A DNA stretch of 64,000 nt from Chryseobacterium turcicum (GCF_021010565.1 NZ_JAJNAY010000001.1:1096001-1160000), one strand, 5' to 3'. Numbered from the stretch's first letter, positions 51,422 through 61,354 are shown. The notes: generated by a model from the sequence alone, not told the origin. A program made the numbers and translations.

Positions 51422-51868
51422 TTATAGAGTTTTTTCAATCTTTTCTAAAACATTATTTATCCAATTTTCGTCGTCAGTTGAAATAATAATTGTTTTAAAA
51501 CCAAATTTTTTGCCTTCCATTTCTACACCAAGAGAATCATCAATGTGAATGTCAATACCAAATTCGGGTGGGAATTTGGAAATGTTTTTTCCTTTCTTTC
51601 TAACTCTTCTTTCATGGAGCTGCTGATTAACAACAAAATCTATTGGAATACCATAGGAGAGAAACATTAATTTAATTTTTATTTTGCTTCTATATGAAGT
51701 AGTATAAACATAAATTTTATGATTTTTGGCTTTTAATTCTTTAAATAATCTAATTGTTCCAAATCGAATTCTTTCAGCTCCAATGATTTTAGACCAAAAT
51801 GATTCTTTTTCTAAAGAAAACTTTGTTGTAGAAATAATTGTATCATCAAGGTCAAATGAAATTTTCAT
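51422..51868 (-). CDS. HAD-superfamily hydrolase
   Basis: A 148-residue phosphatase of the haloacid dehalogenase type. The nucleophile motif is SFDLDDTI, so the start was placed at MKISFDLDDT. Motif II is YVYTTSYRS and motif IV is HIDDSLGVE; the basic residue of motif III is likely in the KNISK region. The compact size means it lacks a cap domain, so a small substrate or protein phosphate is possible. Specificity is unknown. Confidence 0.85.
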   Translation of the reverse strand: MKISFDLDDTIISTTKFSLEKESFWSKIIGAERIRFGTIRLFKELKAKNHKIYVYTTSYRSKIKIKLMFLSYGIPIDFVVNQQLHERRVRKKGKNISKFPPEFGIDIHIDDSLGVEMEGKKFGFKTIIISTDDENWINNVLEKIEKTL

Positions 51869-51890
51869 AAAAGTAGATGTAAATAATAGC

Positions 51891-52493
51891 TTACCCTCTC
51901 GCTCTTTCAAGTAAAACCATCATCAGAAAAGATAAAACAACCAAGCTTTCATCTTCGTCATCAATATCGATTAATCGGTCTAATTGAAATCTTCTTCCGA
52001 AGAATGAAGGCATTTTTTTTAGTTTAAAATATTCTTTACCATCTATTCCTTTTACAGTATAAGAAGGATTTAAGAAATATCCTGTAAACATTCCGACAAT
52101 TGGGATTTCACCGACCATTCCGTCGAAAAACTTTACCCACGCGTTATCTTCTGTAATGGTAAATTTTTGTAAATCTGCTTGGTCTAAAACATTGTAAGAA
52201 GATTTCCAGATAGAGCGCATTCCTTTTCTGGCTAATCTTCCAAAGTTCTTTCCAATGGTATCTTTCATCGAATAAGACGCATTAAAATCAATCCATTGAT
52301 TAGCCTGAATTCTGAATAATTCTTTCGTTTTACTTTCGTCGTTAAAAACAATAACGTCTTCTTTTAATTTAAACATTTTCTGACGAACGTAAGCTACATA
52401 ATTTCCGTGTCGGTCTGTAATATTGAAATCGCTGGCTAGAGTTGTCATTTTGAATTTAAAATCCAGCGGATAGTTGAGGTTGTTAAGTGCCAT
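51891..52493 (-). CDS. LURP-one-related/scramblase-fold protein
   Basis: A 200-residue protein of the LURP-one/tubby-scramblase family: FKMTTLASDFNITDRHGNYVAYVRQKMFKLKEDVIVF is the typical first half, and GYFLNPSYTVKGIDGKEYFKLKKMPSFFGRRFQLDRL the second. The family fold is a twelve-stranded beta barrel around a central helix. Bacterial members have no known function. The HAD hydrolase gene follows 22 nt downstream, probably in one operon. Confidence 0.87.
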   Translation of the reverse strand: MALNNLNYPLDFKFKMTTLASDFNITDRHGNYVAYVRQKMFKLKEDVIVFNDESKTKELFRIQANQWIDFNASYSMKDTIGKNFGRLARKGMRSIWKSSYNVLDQADLQKFTITEDNAWVKFFDGMVGEIPIVGMFTGYFLNPSYTVKGIDGKEYFKLKKMPSFFGRRFQLDRLIDIDDEDESLVVLSFLMMVLLERARG

Positions 52494-52646
52494 TTATTTT
52501 ATTTCTGTTTAATATTTTGCGGGGTAAAATTATTCATTTTTTAATAGATTAAAATCATATTAAATATGAATTCTTAAAAAAATCATAAGTTATCAAATAT
52601 CATACCTTAGACTCTCTATTTAATTCATTTATCAGTTTAGAATTCT

Positions 52647-52654
52647 TATTTTTG
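52647..52654 (+). promoter_or_regulatory. -7 box of recR, 5 nt from the start codon
   Basis: TATTTTTG, then TACTT and the ATG. The family start is fixed by homology, so this is another candidate leaderless transcript. Confidence 0.6.
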
Positions 52655-52659
52655 TACTT

Positions 52660-53271
52660 ATGGATTATCCAAGTAAAGTATTGGCAAAAGCAGTGGAAGA
52701 AATTTCCGGACTTCCTGGGATTGGGAAGAAAACCGCTTTACGTTTAGCGCTTCATTTATTGAAGCAACCCAATTCCAGAGCGACAAGTTTGGGGACTTCA
52801 ATCATTAATCTGGTGAATGAAATTAAATACTGTAAAGAATGTCATAATTTTTCTGATTTTGATGTTTGTGAAATCTGTAGTAATGATAAACGCAGTGATG
52901 AGCTGATTTGTATCGTAGAAGATGTGCGAGACGTTATTGCCATAGAAAATACTGGAAAATACAGAGGTAAATATCTTATTTTGGGTGGAAAGATTTCTCC
53001 GATGGAAGGAGTCGGACCACATCAACTGAATATTCCCAGTATTGAAAAGAAATTGCAGCAAGGTTTGGCAAAAGAATTTATTTTCGCTTTAAGTGCAACA
53101 ATGGAAGGCGATACAACAGCGTATTATATTTACAAAAAATTCAAAAATTCCGGGATTCAATTTTCAAGTATTGCAAGAGGGATTTCGGTAGGAGATGAAT
53201 TGGAATATGCAGATGAAATTTCTTTGGGTAGGTCTATAACCAATAGACTTCCGTATAACGAAAAGGATTAA
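52660..53271 (+). CDS. recR: Recombination mediator RecR
   Basis: It works with RecF and RecO in gap repair, loading RecA on single-stranded DNA. It has 203 residues. Helix-hairpin-helix [17 protein letters not shown] is followed by the C4 zinc finger [16 protein letters not shown], then the Toprim domain with [29 protein letters not shown] and the Walker-like [12 protein letters not shown]. The glycosyltransferase gene starts 2 nt after its stop. Confidence 0.96.
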   Translation: MDYPSKVLAKAVEEISGLPGIGKKTALRLALHLLKQPNSRATSLGTSIINLVNEIKYCKECHNFSDFDVCEICSNDKRSDELICIVEDVRDVIAIENTGKYRGKYLILGGKISPMEGVGPHQLNIPSIEKKLQQGLAKEFIFALSATMEGDTTAYYIYKKFKNSGIQFSSIARGISVGDELEYADEISLGRSITNRLPYNEKD

Positions 53272-53273
53272 AA

Positions 53274-54113
53274 ATGGGTAAGAAAATTTCAATCATTATC
53301 GTTAATTACAATGTAACTCAACTTTTGAGAAACTGCCTTTTGTCTATTGAAAAATATGCAGACAATATCGATTATGAAGTTGTTGTAATTGATAACAAGT
53401 CTACAGACAGTTCTTGGGGTGACCTCATTCCGGAATTTCCAAAAGTACATTTTATGGCTTCTGAAGTCAATGGAGGTTTTGCCAAGGCTAATAACGAAGC
53501 AATAAAAACAGCAATCGGAGAATATGTACTTATTTTAAATCCTGATACAGAGTTAGAAGATTTTTACTTAAAAGAAGTTTTAGATTTTGCTGATTCTAAA
53601 ATCAATTTTGGATGTTTGGGCGTGAGAATGCACGATGCTAACGGAGATTTTCTTCCCGAAAGTAAGCGTTCAGTTCCTGATATGATGAACTCTTTCGAAA
53701 AATTATTTACCAATTTTAAAAAGAAAAATTCAAAATCATATTACCGAAATGATGTTGGCGAATTTGAAATTGCTGAAGTAGAAGTAATAACCGGAGCTTT
53801 TTTCTTGGTGAAAAAGGAGGTTTACGAAAAGGTTGGCGGTCTTGATGAAAGATATTTTATGTATGGTGAAGATATTGATTTGTGCTATACTTTGTTGAAC
53901 AACGGCTACCAAAACTATTATTATGGAAAATCGTCTATCCTTCATCACAAAGGCGAAAGCACCATAAAAGATGAGGTGTATCTTGAAAGATTTTACGGCG
54001 CGATGCAGATTTTTATTGATAAATATTATAAAGTAAATAAACCGATACAATATTCATTTATGAAAGCAGGTTTAAGATTAAGATACAAAATAGAGAAAAT
54101 TAAACTTAAATAA
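53274..54113 (+). CDS. Family 2 glycosyltransferase
   Basis: A 279-residue GT-A fold glycosyltransferase. KISIIIVNYNVTQLLRNCLLSIEK opens it, NGGFAKANNEAIK and YVLILNPDTELE (the D-x-D motif) bind the nucleotide sugar, and RYFMYGEDIDLCYTLLNNGY holds the catalytic-base region. It is rhamnosyltransferase-like. It is translated with recR, although no functional link is expected. The acceptor is unknown. Confidence 0.92.
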   Translation: MGKKISIIIVNYNVTQLLRNCLLSIEKYADNIDYEVVVIDNKSTDSSWGDLIPEFPKVHFMASEVNGGFAKANNEAIKTAIGEYVLILNPDTELEDFYLKEVLDFADSKINFGCLGVRMHDANGDFLPESKRSVPDMMNSFEKLFTNFKKKNSKSYYRNDVGEFEIAEVEVITGAFFLVKKEVYEKVGGLDERYFMYGEDIDLCYTLLNNGYQNYYYGKSSILHHKGESTIKDEVYLERFYGAMQIFIDKYYKVNKPIQYSFMKAGLRLRYKIEKIKLK

Positions 54114-54138
54114 ATATCTAATCATTTACCATAAAACT

Positions 54139-54170
54139 AAAAAAGCAACTCAATTGAGTTGCTTTTTTTA
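54139..54170. terminator. Bidirectional terminator between the glycosyltransferase and secG
   Basis: Perfect palindrome AAAGCAACTCAATTGAGTTGC with A and T runs. Confidence 0.92.
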
Positions 54171-54188
54171 TCTTAAATAAAGTATTTC

Positions 54189-54521
54189 TTATTTATTTGC
54201 CGGAACACTTACCGGAGCTGTAGTTTTAGAAGCTGGAGCTTCAGATTTAGTTGGAGCTTGTGGAATAGCAGGTGCCACTTGTTTAGGTTTCCCTGTAACA
54301 ACAACGCTTATCAAGATAAGAACGATAATTACCGCTCCTAAAGTCCACGTTGACTTTTCCATAAAGTCATTTGTTCTCTGTACTCCAAACTGTGCAGGAG
54401 ATGCACCTCCGAAAGTACTAGAAAGACCGCCACCTTTTGGGTTTTGAGCCATAACAACGATTACCAATAAAACGCTGGCAATCATAATAAGAACCATTAA
54501 TAGTGTAAATATAGTATCCAT
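54189..54521 (-). CDS. secG: Protein translocase subunit SecG
   Basis: A small subunit of the SecYEG channel. It has 110 residues with two membrane helices (residues about 3-22 and 54-73) and the family stretch AQNPKGGGLSSTFGGASPAQFGVQRTNDFMEKSTW between them. The C-terminal 35 residues are rich in Pro, Ala and Lys. A TAGATTTG box lies 25 nt upstream. Confidence 0.95.
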   Translation of the reverse strand: MDTIFTLLMVLIMIASVLLVIVVMAQNPKGGGLSSTFGGASPAQFGVQRTNDFMEKSTWTLGAVIIVLILISVVVTGKPKQVAPAIPQAPTKSEAPASKTTAPVSVPANK

Positions 54522-54546
54522 TAATTTTAATATCTTTTTGAATGGG

Positions 54547-54554
54547 CAAATCTA
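54547..54554 (-). promoter_or_regulatory. -7 box of secG
   Basis: Minus-strand TAGATTTG, 25 nt before the ATG. Confidence 0.65.
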
Positions 54555-54597
54555 ATGTTTTTTTAGCAAACGACAAAATAAGATGAGTGCTAAAAAT

Positions 54598-54627
54598 AAA
54601 AAAACGGCAACAATTGCTGCCGTTTTT
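54598..54627 (-). terminator. Terminator after the M16 protease genes
   Basis: AAAACGGCA and TGCCGTTTT stem with T run on the minus strand, 18 nt after the stop. Confidence 0.87.
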
Positions 54628-54644
54628 ATTAAATATATGAAGTT

Positions 54645-56690
54645 TTATTTGAAGTCAGAGTCTTTAGCCTGATTTACTTCGTACGATTTTACTTTCATTT
54701 CCATATCCATACCCATTTGGTTAACCGTGATTGTGTAAGGCATTTTCACACCAGAAACATCTTTGTAATCTGCAAAAGTTGTAGGAACTGTGAATGTTTG
54801 TCCTTGTGCCGATACAGTTTCAGTTTCCCCAGTTTTAAGTCCGGTTTTTACGCTGTAGTAATATGCTTTATCTCCAGATTTGATTGCATAAGAATCTTCA
54901 CCGTTGATTTTTTCAATTCCTGCCAATTTATAATCTGCAGATTTAGCAAAACCTAACTCTTCGAAAAGTTCAGTATTTTTAAGGTTGTCAGCAATTTCTT
55001 CTTTAGTCATTTCAACTTTTTGTCCCATTTGCTCAGAATAACCAGTTTTTCCGTCGAAAACTTGTTTTTGAAGTGTCATTCCACCGGCAGAAACTATTTG
55101 AAGTTCTTTTCCTCCTTGAGCTTTTGTAGTTTTTATATCGATGGTTTGACCTTGCATAGAAGTTGAAGAAACCATTGTGTAAGAATTCACTTTTGATACA
55201 TTCGCTTTTCCACCAATTGCATTGATGTATTTATCAACAACAGAAGCTACCGTTACACTTGCATCAACTTTCTGAACAGTTGGTTTTGCTACCGGGTTTG
55301 CATTAGCATCAAAATATTTTACAGGATATCCTAATTTTTCTAAACCTTCAGAAATATCAGACGCTTTACCAGCGATGAAAATTCTGCTTTGGTTTGGTAA
55401 AATAGTAGCTTTTACTGCATTGGTAACATCAGCTGCAGTTACTTTATCAATAGATTTTAAATAGTTGGTGTAAAAATCAGCAGGAAGGTCCTGAACTTTT
55501 TGATTAACCGCAAATCTCGCAATCGTTGCAGGCTGCTCTAATGCCATGATGAAGCTTCCTTTCAATTTAGCTTTAGCGTTAGCCAATTCTTCAGGTTTTA
55601 CTGTAGAAATAGCGTTCAATTCGTTCATGAATTCTTTAACCGCTTTATCTGTTACTTCATTTCTTACACTTGCTTCAGCAGAGAAAGAAGGTGAATATTT
55701 GCTTGCTGTTAAACTAGAGTAGGCACCATAAGTAAATGCATTTTTCTCACGAAGATTCATGAATAGTCTAGCTTCTCCACCGCCACCAAGAATGTAATTG
55801 GCGATTGTTGCAGGGAAGTAGTTGGCATCTTTCATTTGCAATGTGTTTAGATTTCCTACAGAAACTACAGATTGCACAGCAGAAGGAACGTCTACTATAT
55901 TGATTTCAGTTTTAGCAACATTTGAAGCAGGCTCTAAAGCCGGGAATTTTGTGTCAGCTTTTTTCCAGTTGTTGAAAGCTTTTTCAACCATTGGTTTTAC
56001 CTGGTCAAACTTTACATCACCTACAATTACAAGGTAAGCATTGTCTGGAGCGTAATATTTTTTATATACATTCTGAACGTCAGCTAACTGTATTTTGTTG
56101 ATCGATTCTTCAGTTTCAAATTCACCTCTTGAAGTGTTTTTTCCGTAAGCTAATGCGTTTGAAACTCTTGAAGCAATTGCATCTGCGCTCTTTTCTGAAG
56201 ATTTCAAGCCTTCAATAGCTCTTTCTTTAGATTTTGTGATTTCGTCAGCCGAAAATTTAGGGTTGATGATTGCTTCAGACATTAAGCCTAAAACTTCTGG
56301 AAAATATTTTGAAAGAGAGTTTGATGAAGCACCTGCAGAAGAGAAGTTTAGGTTAGCTCCCAAAAAGTCTACTCTTTTGTTGAATGCATCTTTGCTAAAA
56401 GTTGTCGTTCCGTTACCCAACTGATCTGCCATGATTTCGCTTACGCCGGTTACATCACCTTCAAAATAAGGCTGTCTGTCCATTGTAAGGCTTACGTTTA
56501 CTCTTGGTAGTTTGTTGTTTTCAACTACCATTACGGTCATTCCGTTTTTAAGCTGAAAAGTTTTTGGTTTCGCAATGTTGATAGCAGGAGTTGGTCCCGG
56601 CTTTGGCATTGCATTAATATCAATTTTTTGTGCAGAAAGCATTCCTGTGAATAAAAATGCTACTGCTATATATGTTAATTGCTTTTTCAT
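54645..56690 (-). CDS. M16 peptidase, non-catalytic subunit fused to a LolA-like domain
   Basis: A 681-residue exported protein (signal peptide to about residue 20). Residues about 40-460 form two M16 domains, but the HxxEH zinc site is replaced by QLGNG (SEIMADQLGNGTTTF), so this is the inactive partner of a two-subunit protease. The second M16 half contains a tyrosine/arginine-rich region (GGGGEARLFMNLREKNAFTYG) used for substrate binding. The last 200 residues (YINAIGGKANVSKVNSYTM onward) resemble the outer-membrane lipoprotein-carrier LolA fold, an unusual addition. It is co-encoded with the active subunit 118 bp upstream. Confidence 0.87.
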   Translation of the reverse strand: MKKQLTYIAVAFLFTGMLSAQKIDINAMPKPGPTPAINIAKPKTFQLKNGMTVMVVENNKLPRVNVSLTMDRQPYFEGDVTGVSEIMADQLGNGTTTFSKDAFNKRVDFLGANLNFSSAGASSNSLSKYFPEVLGLMSEAIINPKFSADEITKSKERAIEGLKSSEKSADAIASRVSNALAYGKNTSRGEFETEESINKIQLADVQNVYKKYYAPDNAYLVIVGDVKFDQVKPMVEKAFNNWKKADTKFPALEPASNVAKTEINIVDVPSAVQSVVSVGNLNTLQMKDANYFPATIANYILGGGGEARLFMNLREKNAFTYGAYSSLTASKYSPSFSAEASVRNEVTDKAVKEFMNELNAISTVKPEELANAKAKLKGSFIMALEQPATIARFAVNQKVQDLPADFYTNYLKSIDKVTAADVTNAVKATILPNQSRIFIAGKASDISEGLEKLGYPVKYFDANANPVAKPTVQKVDASVTVASVVDKYINAIGGKANVSKVNSYTMVSSTSMQGQTIDIKTTKAQGGKELQIVSAGGMTLQKQVFDGKTGYSEQMGQKVEMTKEEIADNLKNTELFEELGFAKSADYKLAGIEKINGEDSYAIKSGDKAYYYSVKTGLKTGETETVSAQGQTFTVPTTFADYKDVSGVKMPYTITVNQMGMDMEMKVKSYEVNQAKDSDFK

Positions 56691-56808
56691 TTGTAAAAAT
56701 TTAATTTTAATAATCCTTTATTTAAATTGATCAATTTTATTGAGATTAATAGAAGACGTATGAGAAGTCTTTTATCTGAAATCTAATATCTTATAATCTA
56801 TTTAGTGA

Positions 56809-58122
56809 TTATTTTTTCTCAGGTAAGTAGTTAAGGATGATTCTTTGGTTAGAATTCAAATACTTTTTCGCCGCATTCTGTAAGTCCTGCTTAGTAATCG
56901 ATTTGTAGATTTCGATTTCTTTGTTAATCAGGTTTGTATCTCCCATTAATACGTGATTTGTAGCTAATGAAGCTGCAATTCCTTCAATACTTGAGTTAGC
57001 ATTTACAAATTGATTTTCATACTGATTCTGAAGTTTTTGATAATCTTCATCAGAAATCAAAGTAGTCTGAATTTTTTTGATTTCCGCATCGATGTCAGAC
57101 TGTAAAGTTTGCTTCGTTGTTGCTCCCATCGGGATTGCAAAAAATGCAAAAATACCGTAATCTTCAAGACCTTGGTTGAAAGCCGCTACCTGAAGTGCTT
57201 TTTTCTCCTGATCTACCAATTTTTTATATAAAACTGAAGACTTTCCGTTGCTTAAATAAGACGAAAGCATATCTAAGACGTAAGCATCTTTTTCTTTGTT
57301 ACCCGGCGTTCTGTATGCAAAAACATAAGCAGGAAGCTGAATGTTAGGGTCGTATGCTGTTACTTCTTTTTCTTTGGTGATAGGCTCATCTTTAGGGAAG
57401 TTTTTAGGATAAACTGTTCCTTTAGGAATGGCTCCGTAATATTCCTGAATCCATTTTTTTGTCTGCTCAGGCTTGATGTCTCCTGCTACAACTAAAGTTG
57501 CGTTGTTTGGAACATAATATTTCTTGTAGAAAGCTTTAAACTCATCTAATTTAGCAGAGTTCAAATCATCCATAGATCCAATCGTAGACCATGTATATGG
57601 GTGCTTGGTGAAAAGATTTTTCTGTACGTTGGTGAAAAGATTTCCATAAGGCTGGTTATCCATTCTCATTCTCTTTTCTTCTTTTACAACTTCTCTTTGT
57701 GTGTCTACCCCAATCTGGTTGATTTCTGCATGACGAAGTCTTTCAGACTCCATCCAAAGACCTAATTGCTCGTTGTTTGAAGGGAAAGTTTCGTAGTAAT
57801 ATGTTCTGTCGTTTGTTGTGTTGGCGTTGTTTTTTCCACCGTTTGAAGAAACGATTTTAAACCATTCTCCTCTTTTGATGTTTGGAGTTCCTTCAAATAA
57901 AAGGTGCTCAAAGAAATGTGCAAAACCCGTTCTTCCCACTACTTCATCTTTGGCTCCTACATGGTACATGATACCAGTTGTTACTACTGGTGCAGAGTTG
58001 TCCTGATGCAAAATTACATGTAAGCCGTTTGGTAAATCATACTCTTCAAATTTGATTTGTTGTGCATTCAGCATTGCTCCAAAAAAGGCAGCTGCTGCAA
58101 CACTAAGAAGTCGTTTTTTCAT
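56809..58122 (-). CDS. M16-family zinc metalloprotease, catalytic subunit
   Basis: A 437-residue exported protease of the insulinase/PqqL-like M16B group. The zinc-binding motif HFFEH (residues 69-73, GFAHFFEHLLFEGT) is intact, with the distal Glu in the following helix. The signal peptide ends near residue 20 (GAMLNAQQ). It pairs with the downstream inactive M16 protein in a heterodimer typical of this family. It acts in the periplasm on peptides, precise substrates unknown. Confidence 0.93.
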   Translation of the reverse strand: MKKRLLSVAAAAFFGAMLNAQQIKFEEYDLPNGLHVILHQDNSAPVVTTGIMYHVGAKDEVVGRTGFAHFFEHLLFEGTPNIKRGEWFKIVSSNGGKNNANTTNDRTYYYETFPSNNEQLGLWMESERLRHAEINQIGVDTQREVVKEEKRMRMDNQPYGNLFTNVQKNLFTKHPYTWSTIGSMDDLNSAKLDEFKAFYKKYYVPNNATLVVAGDIKPEQTKKWIQEYYGAIPKGTVYPKNFPKDEPITKEKEVTAYDPNIQLPAYVFAYRTPGNKEKDAYVLDMLSSYLSNGKSSVLYKKLVDQEKKALQVAAFNQGLEDYGIFAFFAIPMGATTKQTLQSDIDAEIKKIQTTLISDEDYQKLQNQYENQFVNANSSIEGIAASLATNHVLMGDTNLINKEIEIYKSITKQDLQNAAKKYLNSNQRIILNYLPEKK

Positions 58123-58298
58123 AAAATAGAAATTGTTTTGTCAATTAGTGTTAGATTTAAATGAATTGTTACAAGTATTTTAATCTTTTTTTAAGAATTT
58201 TAAAAGAACGTTAGTTTTACTTAAAAGAGTTGTGGGATGTTGAATGGCTTTTATATTTCATATTTAAAGAAGTGTAATTATTGTACTGAAATTCAAAT

Positions 58299-58328
58299 TT
58301 GAATTCTCCATATAATACACTAATTTTG
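58299..58328 (+). promoter_or_regulatory. Promoter of the UvrD/PcrA helicase gene
   Basis: TTG (58299-58301), 19 nt, TAATTTTG (58321-58328), ending 22 nt before the ATG. Confidence 0.78.
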
Positions 58329-58350
58329 TGTTCCCAAATTTTTTTGCTGT

Positions 58351-60681
58351 ATGGATTATCTGAAAGGACTCAACGAATCACAATATGAAGCCGTTACCAC
58401 TTTACAAGGACCTTTGATGGTGCTTGCAGGAGCGGGTTCCGGAAAAACACGTGTGCTTACAATGCGTATTGCACATTTGATTACCAATGGAGTAGATCCT
58501 TTCAATATTCTGTCATTAACCTTTACCAATAAAGCGGCAAAAGAAATGAAAGAACGTATTGCTAAGGTCGTTGGCCAAAGCAATGCGAGAAGCCTTTGGA
58601 TGGGAACTTTTCACTCTGTTTTTGCGAGAATTCTGAGAAGTGAGGCACATTATTTGGGATATCCTTCCAATTTTACGATTTATGACCAACAGGATGCTTT
58701 GAATGTTATCAGAAAAGTTCTGAAAGACATGAATATCGATGCTGATTTATACAAACCAAAAAAAGTTCAGTCTAGAATTTCCAATTATAAAAATAACCTG
58801 ATTACGGTAAAAGCATATTATAATAATCCTGAATTAATGGAAGCTGATGAAAAAGCCAACATGAAATTTATCGGAAAAATTTATGAAAAATATGTAGAAG
58901 CCTGCTTCAAAAACGGTTCTATGGATTTTGATGATTTATTGTTAAAAACCAACGAATTGTTAACAAGATTTCCGGAAGTTTTAGCAAAATACCAAGATAG
59001 ATTCAGATATATTTTGGTAGATGAGTACCAAGATACGAATCACTCTCAGTATTTAATTGTGAAAGCTTTGGCTTCAAAATTTGAAAATATTTGTGTGGTA
59101 GGAGATGATGCGCAGTCTATTTACTCTTTCCGTGGTGCGAATATTTACAATATTTTAAATTTCAAAAAAGATTATCAGGACGCGGTGACTGTTTCTTTGG
59201 AACAGAATTACCGTTCGACACAAAATATAGTGAATGCTGCAAATGCCGTGATTGCTAAAAACCTTCAGCAGTTTAAGAAAAATGTTTTCAGTGAAAATGA
59301 AGAGGGAGAAAAAATAAAAGTTTACCGTTCGCTTTCCGATGCTGATGAAGCCAATTTCGTAGCCGGAAATATCTGGGAGCTTAGAAATAGAGAGCAGAAA
59401 AAATTCAGCGATTTCGCAATTCTATATCGTACCAATTCTCAAACCCGAGCGTTTGAAGACTCTCTGAGACGTAAAAATATTCCTTACAAAGTATATGGAG
59501 GTCTTTCTTTTTATCAAAGAAAAGAAGTGAAAGATTTAATCGGTTACCTTCGTCTTTTAGTCAATCAGAATGACTCTGAGGCGTTGATGAGAGTTATTAA
59601 TTATCCTACGAGAGGAATTGGTGAAACTACGCAAAATAGGTTGATTGTTTTTGCAGACTCACAAAATATTCCTGTTTCTAATGTTTTAGATAATCTGGGA
59701 ATTTATGCGCCACAGTTGAAATTTAATAATGGCGTTTTAACTAAATTAAGTGATTTCTGGGCGATGATTAAAGCGTTTCAGGTTTTGCTTAAAACAGAAA
59801 CTGCATACAGTGTTGCGATGGAAGTGGCAAAACGAAGCGGTTTGATTAAATTTTTAAAAGACGACCAAACTCCGGAAGGTATTTCAAGAGTAGAAAACGT
59901 GCAGGAATTGATGAACTCAATGCAGGGTTTCATCGAAGAGCAACAACAGATAGAGGATGGTGACCCAAGTTTGCCTAATTTCCTTGAAAATATTGCCCTT
60001 TCTGCAGATACGCAAAGAAAAGATGATGAGGAAGATATGGTTTCGCTGATGACCATTCACCTTTCAAAAGGTCTTGAGTTTCCTGTGGTTCATTTGGTGG
60101 GATTAGAAGAAAATCTATTTCCAAGTTTTATGAGCTCGGCAACCCGTGAAGATTTGGAAGAAGAAAGACGTTTGTTTTATGTTGCTTTAACGAGAGCTGA
60201 AAAACAGGTGTTTTTCTCTTATGCAACTTCCCGTTTCCAATGGGGGAAAATTACCGATGCCGAACCTTCACGATTTTTAAGTGAAGTAGCGGAAGAATAT
60301 ATCGAATTTTTAAATCCTGTTCTCGAAAAGAGATTTATCAACAATGCTGGGATTACTTCTAATATTTTTGACGAGCATCCTTCAGAAATGAAGAGCTTTA
60401 GAAAAATAGAAAAGAAAACAATTTCTAAATCAGAAAATGATAAACCTATTGCCGAACCAAGAAAATTAAAACCTGTTGCTACAGCAAGAATTATCAACCC
60501 AAGTGGAGCTTCTTCGCAAGATATTGAAGTTGGGGATAAAGTGCGACACGACCGTTTCGGAATTGGTGAGGTGGCGTTTTTGGATGGTACAGACCCGCAA
60601 AATATCAAAGCGAAAGTGGTTTTCTTACACGAAGGCGAGAAGAATTTGATTTTGAAATATGCTAAATTGACGAAGATTTAG
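58351..60681 (+). CDS. UvrD/PcrA-type DNA helicase
   Basis: A superfamily 1A 3'-5' DNA helicase with roles in nucleotide excision and mismatch repair and in removing stalled complexes. It has 776 residues. LNESQYEAV is the Q motif, Walker A is LAGAGSGKTR (residues about 26-35), motif Ia is LTFTNKAAKEM, motif II is LVDEYQDTN, motif III is VGDDAQSIYSFRGA, motif IV is LEQNYRST, motif V is MTIHLSKGLEFP and motif VI is YVALTRAEKQVFF. A C-terminal Tudor-like domain (VGDKVRHDRFGIGEV) is the PcrA type that binds RNA polymerase. Confidence 0.95.
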   Translation: MDYLKGLNESQYEAVTTLQGPLMVLAGAGSGKTRVLTMRIAHLITNGVDPFNILSLTFTNKAAKEMKERIAKVVGQSNARSLWMGTFHSVFARILRSEAHYLGYPSNFTIYDQQDALNVIRKVLKDMNIDADLYKPKKVQSRISNYKNNLITVKAYYNNPELMEADEKANMKFIGKIYEKYVEACFKNGSMDFDDLLLKTNELLTRFPEVLAKYQDRFRYILVDEYQDTNHSQYLIVKALASKFENICVVGDDAQSIYSFRGANIYNILNFKKDYQDAVTVSLEQNYRSTQNIVNAANAVIAKNLQQFKKNVFSENEEGEKIKVYRSLSDADEANFVAGNIWELRNREQKKFSDFAILYRTNSQTRAFEDSLRRKNIPYKVYGGLSFYQRKEVKDLIGYLRLLVNQNDSEALMRVINYPTRGIGETTQNRLIVFADSQNIPVSNVLDNLGIYAPQLKFNNGVLTKLSDFWAMIKAFQVLLKTETAYSVAMEVAKRSGLIKFLKDDQTPEGISRVENVQELMNSMQGFIEEQQQIEDGDPSLPNFLENIALSADTQRKDDEEDMVSLMTIHLSKGLEFPVVHLVGLEENLFPSFMSSATREDLEEERRLFYVALTRAEKQVFFSYATSRFQWGKITDAEPSRFLSEVAEEYIEFLNPVLEKRFINNAGITSNIFDEHPSEMKSFRKIEKKTISKSENDKPIAEPRKLKPVATARIINPSGASSQDIEVGDKVRHDRFGIGEVAFLDGTDPQNIKAKVVFLHEGEKNLILKYAKLTKI

Positions 60682-60692
60682 AGTCATCACTC

Positions 60693-61199
60693 ATGAAACT
60701 TAAGGTGCTCATTTTATTGATTCTCTTTTTGCTGACTCATTGTAAAAAGAAAGAAAGTGAGGAATTTGATTTTTCTTACGGCAATACTTTTGAGACTAAT
60801 TTTTCGATAAAATTTAATCCAGATAATGATTCTGTTTTTATTCGTGAACATTGGTCAGCGAATGATAACAAGGCACCTTTCAGTAAAACAAATTATGTTT
60901 CCAAACTTAGTAAGCTTCAAAAAAAGAAGCTAGACAGTTTTATTGAGAATGTCAATTTTAAGGCTTATGATACGTTGTATTTTGAAAATTATGAAGATGG
61001 GGAACATTACAGTTTTCATATAAAAAATGGTGATTTAAATAAAACAATTCGGGTTCACAGTAACCATGCACCTAAAAGTCTAGTCGATTTTTCAGAATGG
61101 ATTTACAAAACTAAAAATTCATTAAAGCTTATTCAGACGTCTAATACATTTGAATTTAAAAGTAAAGCCGTTGAATTGGAGCCTCCAAAAGCACCTTGA
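60693..61199 (+). CDS. Small lipoprotein of unknown function
   Basis: A 168-residue lipoprotein. The lipobox is LLTHC (Cys about residue 17), followed by a Lys-rich stretch and Glu/Asp. Not recognised. It starts 11 nt after the helicase stop and is probably co-transcribed. No other motif seen. Confidence 0.76.
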   Translation: MKLKVLILLILFLLTHCKKKESEEFDFSYGNTFETNFSIKFNPDNDSVFIREHWSANDNKAPFSKTNYVSKLSKLQKKKLDSFIENVNFKAYDTLYFENYEDGEHYSFHIKNGDLNKTIRVHSNHAPKSLVDFSEWIYKTKNSLKLIQTSNTFEFKSKAVELEPPKAP

Positions 61200-61354
61200 G
61201 AAGTTTTTTTTTTCAATATTATTCAAATTGAAAAAAATATGAAACCGTTCAAGTCGACTTATTTTTCAGTTCTTAAAAATAGTTAATCAATAAAATTCCT
61301 TTTAGTAATTCACACGAATGAGCTATATTTAAAGCCTCTTTTTAGATTAAAAAA

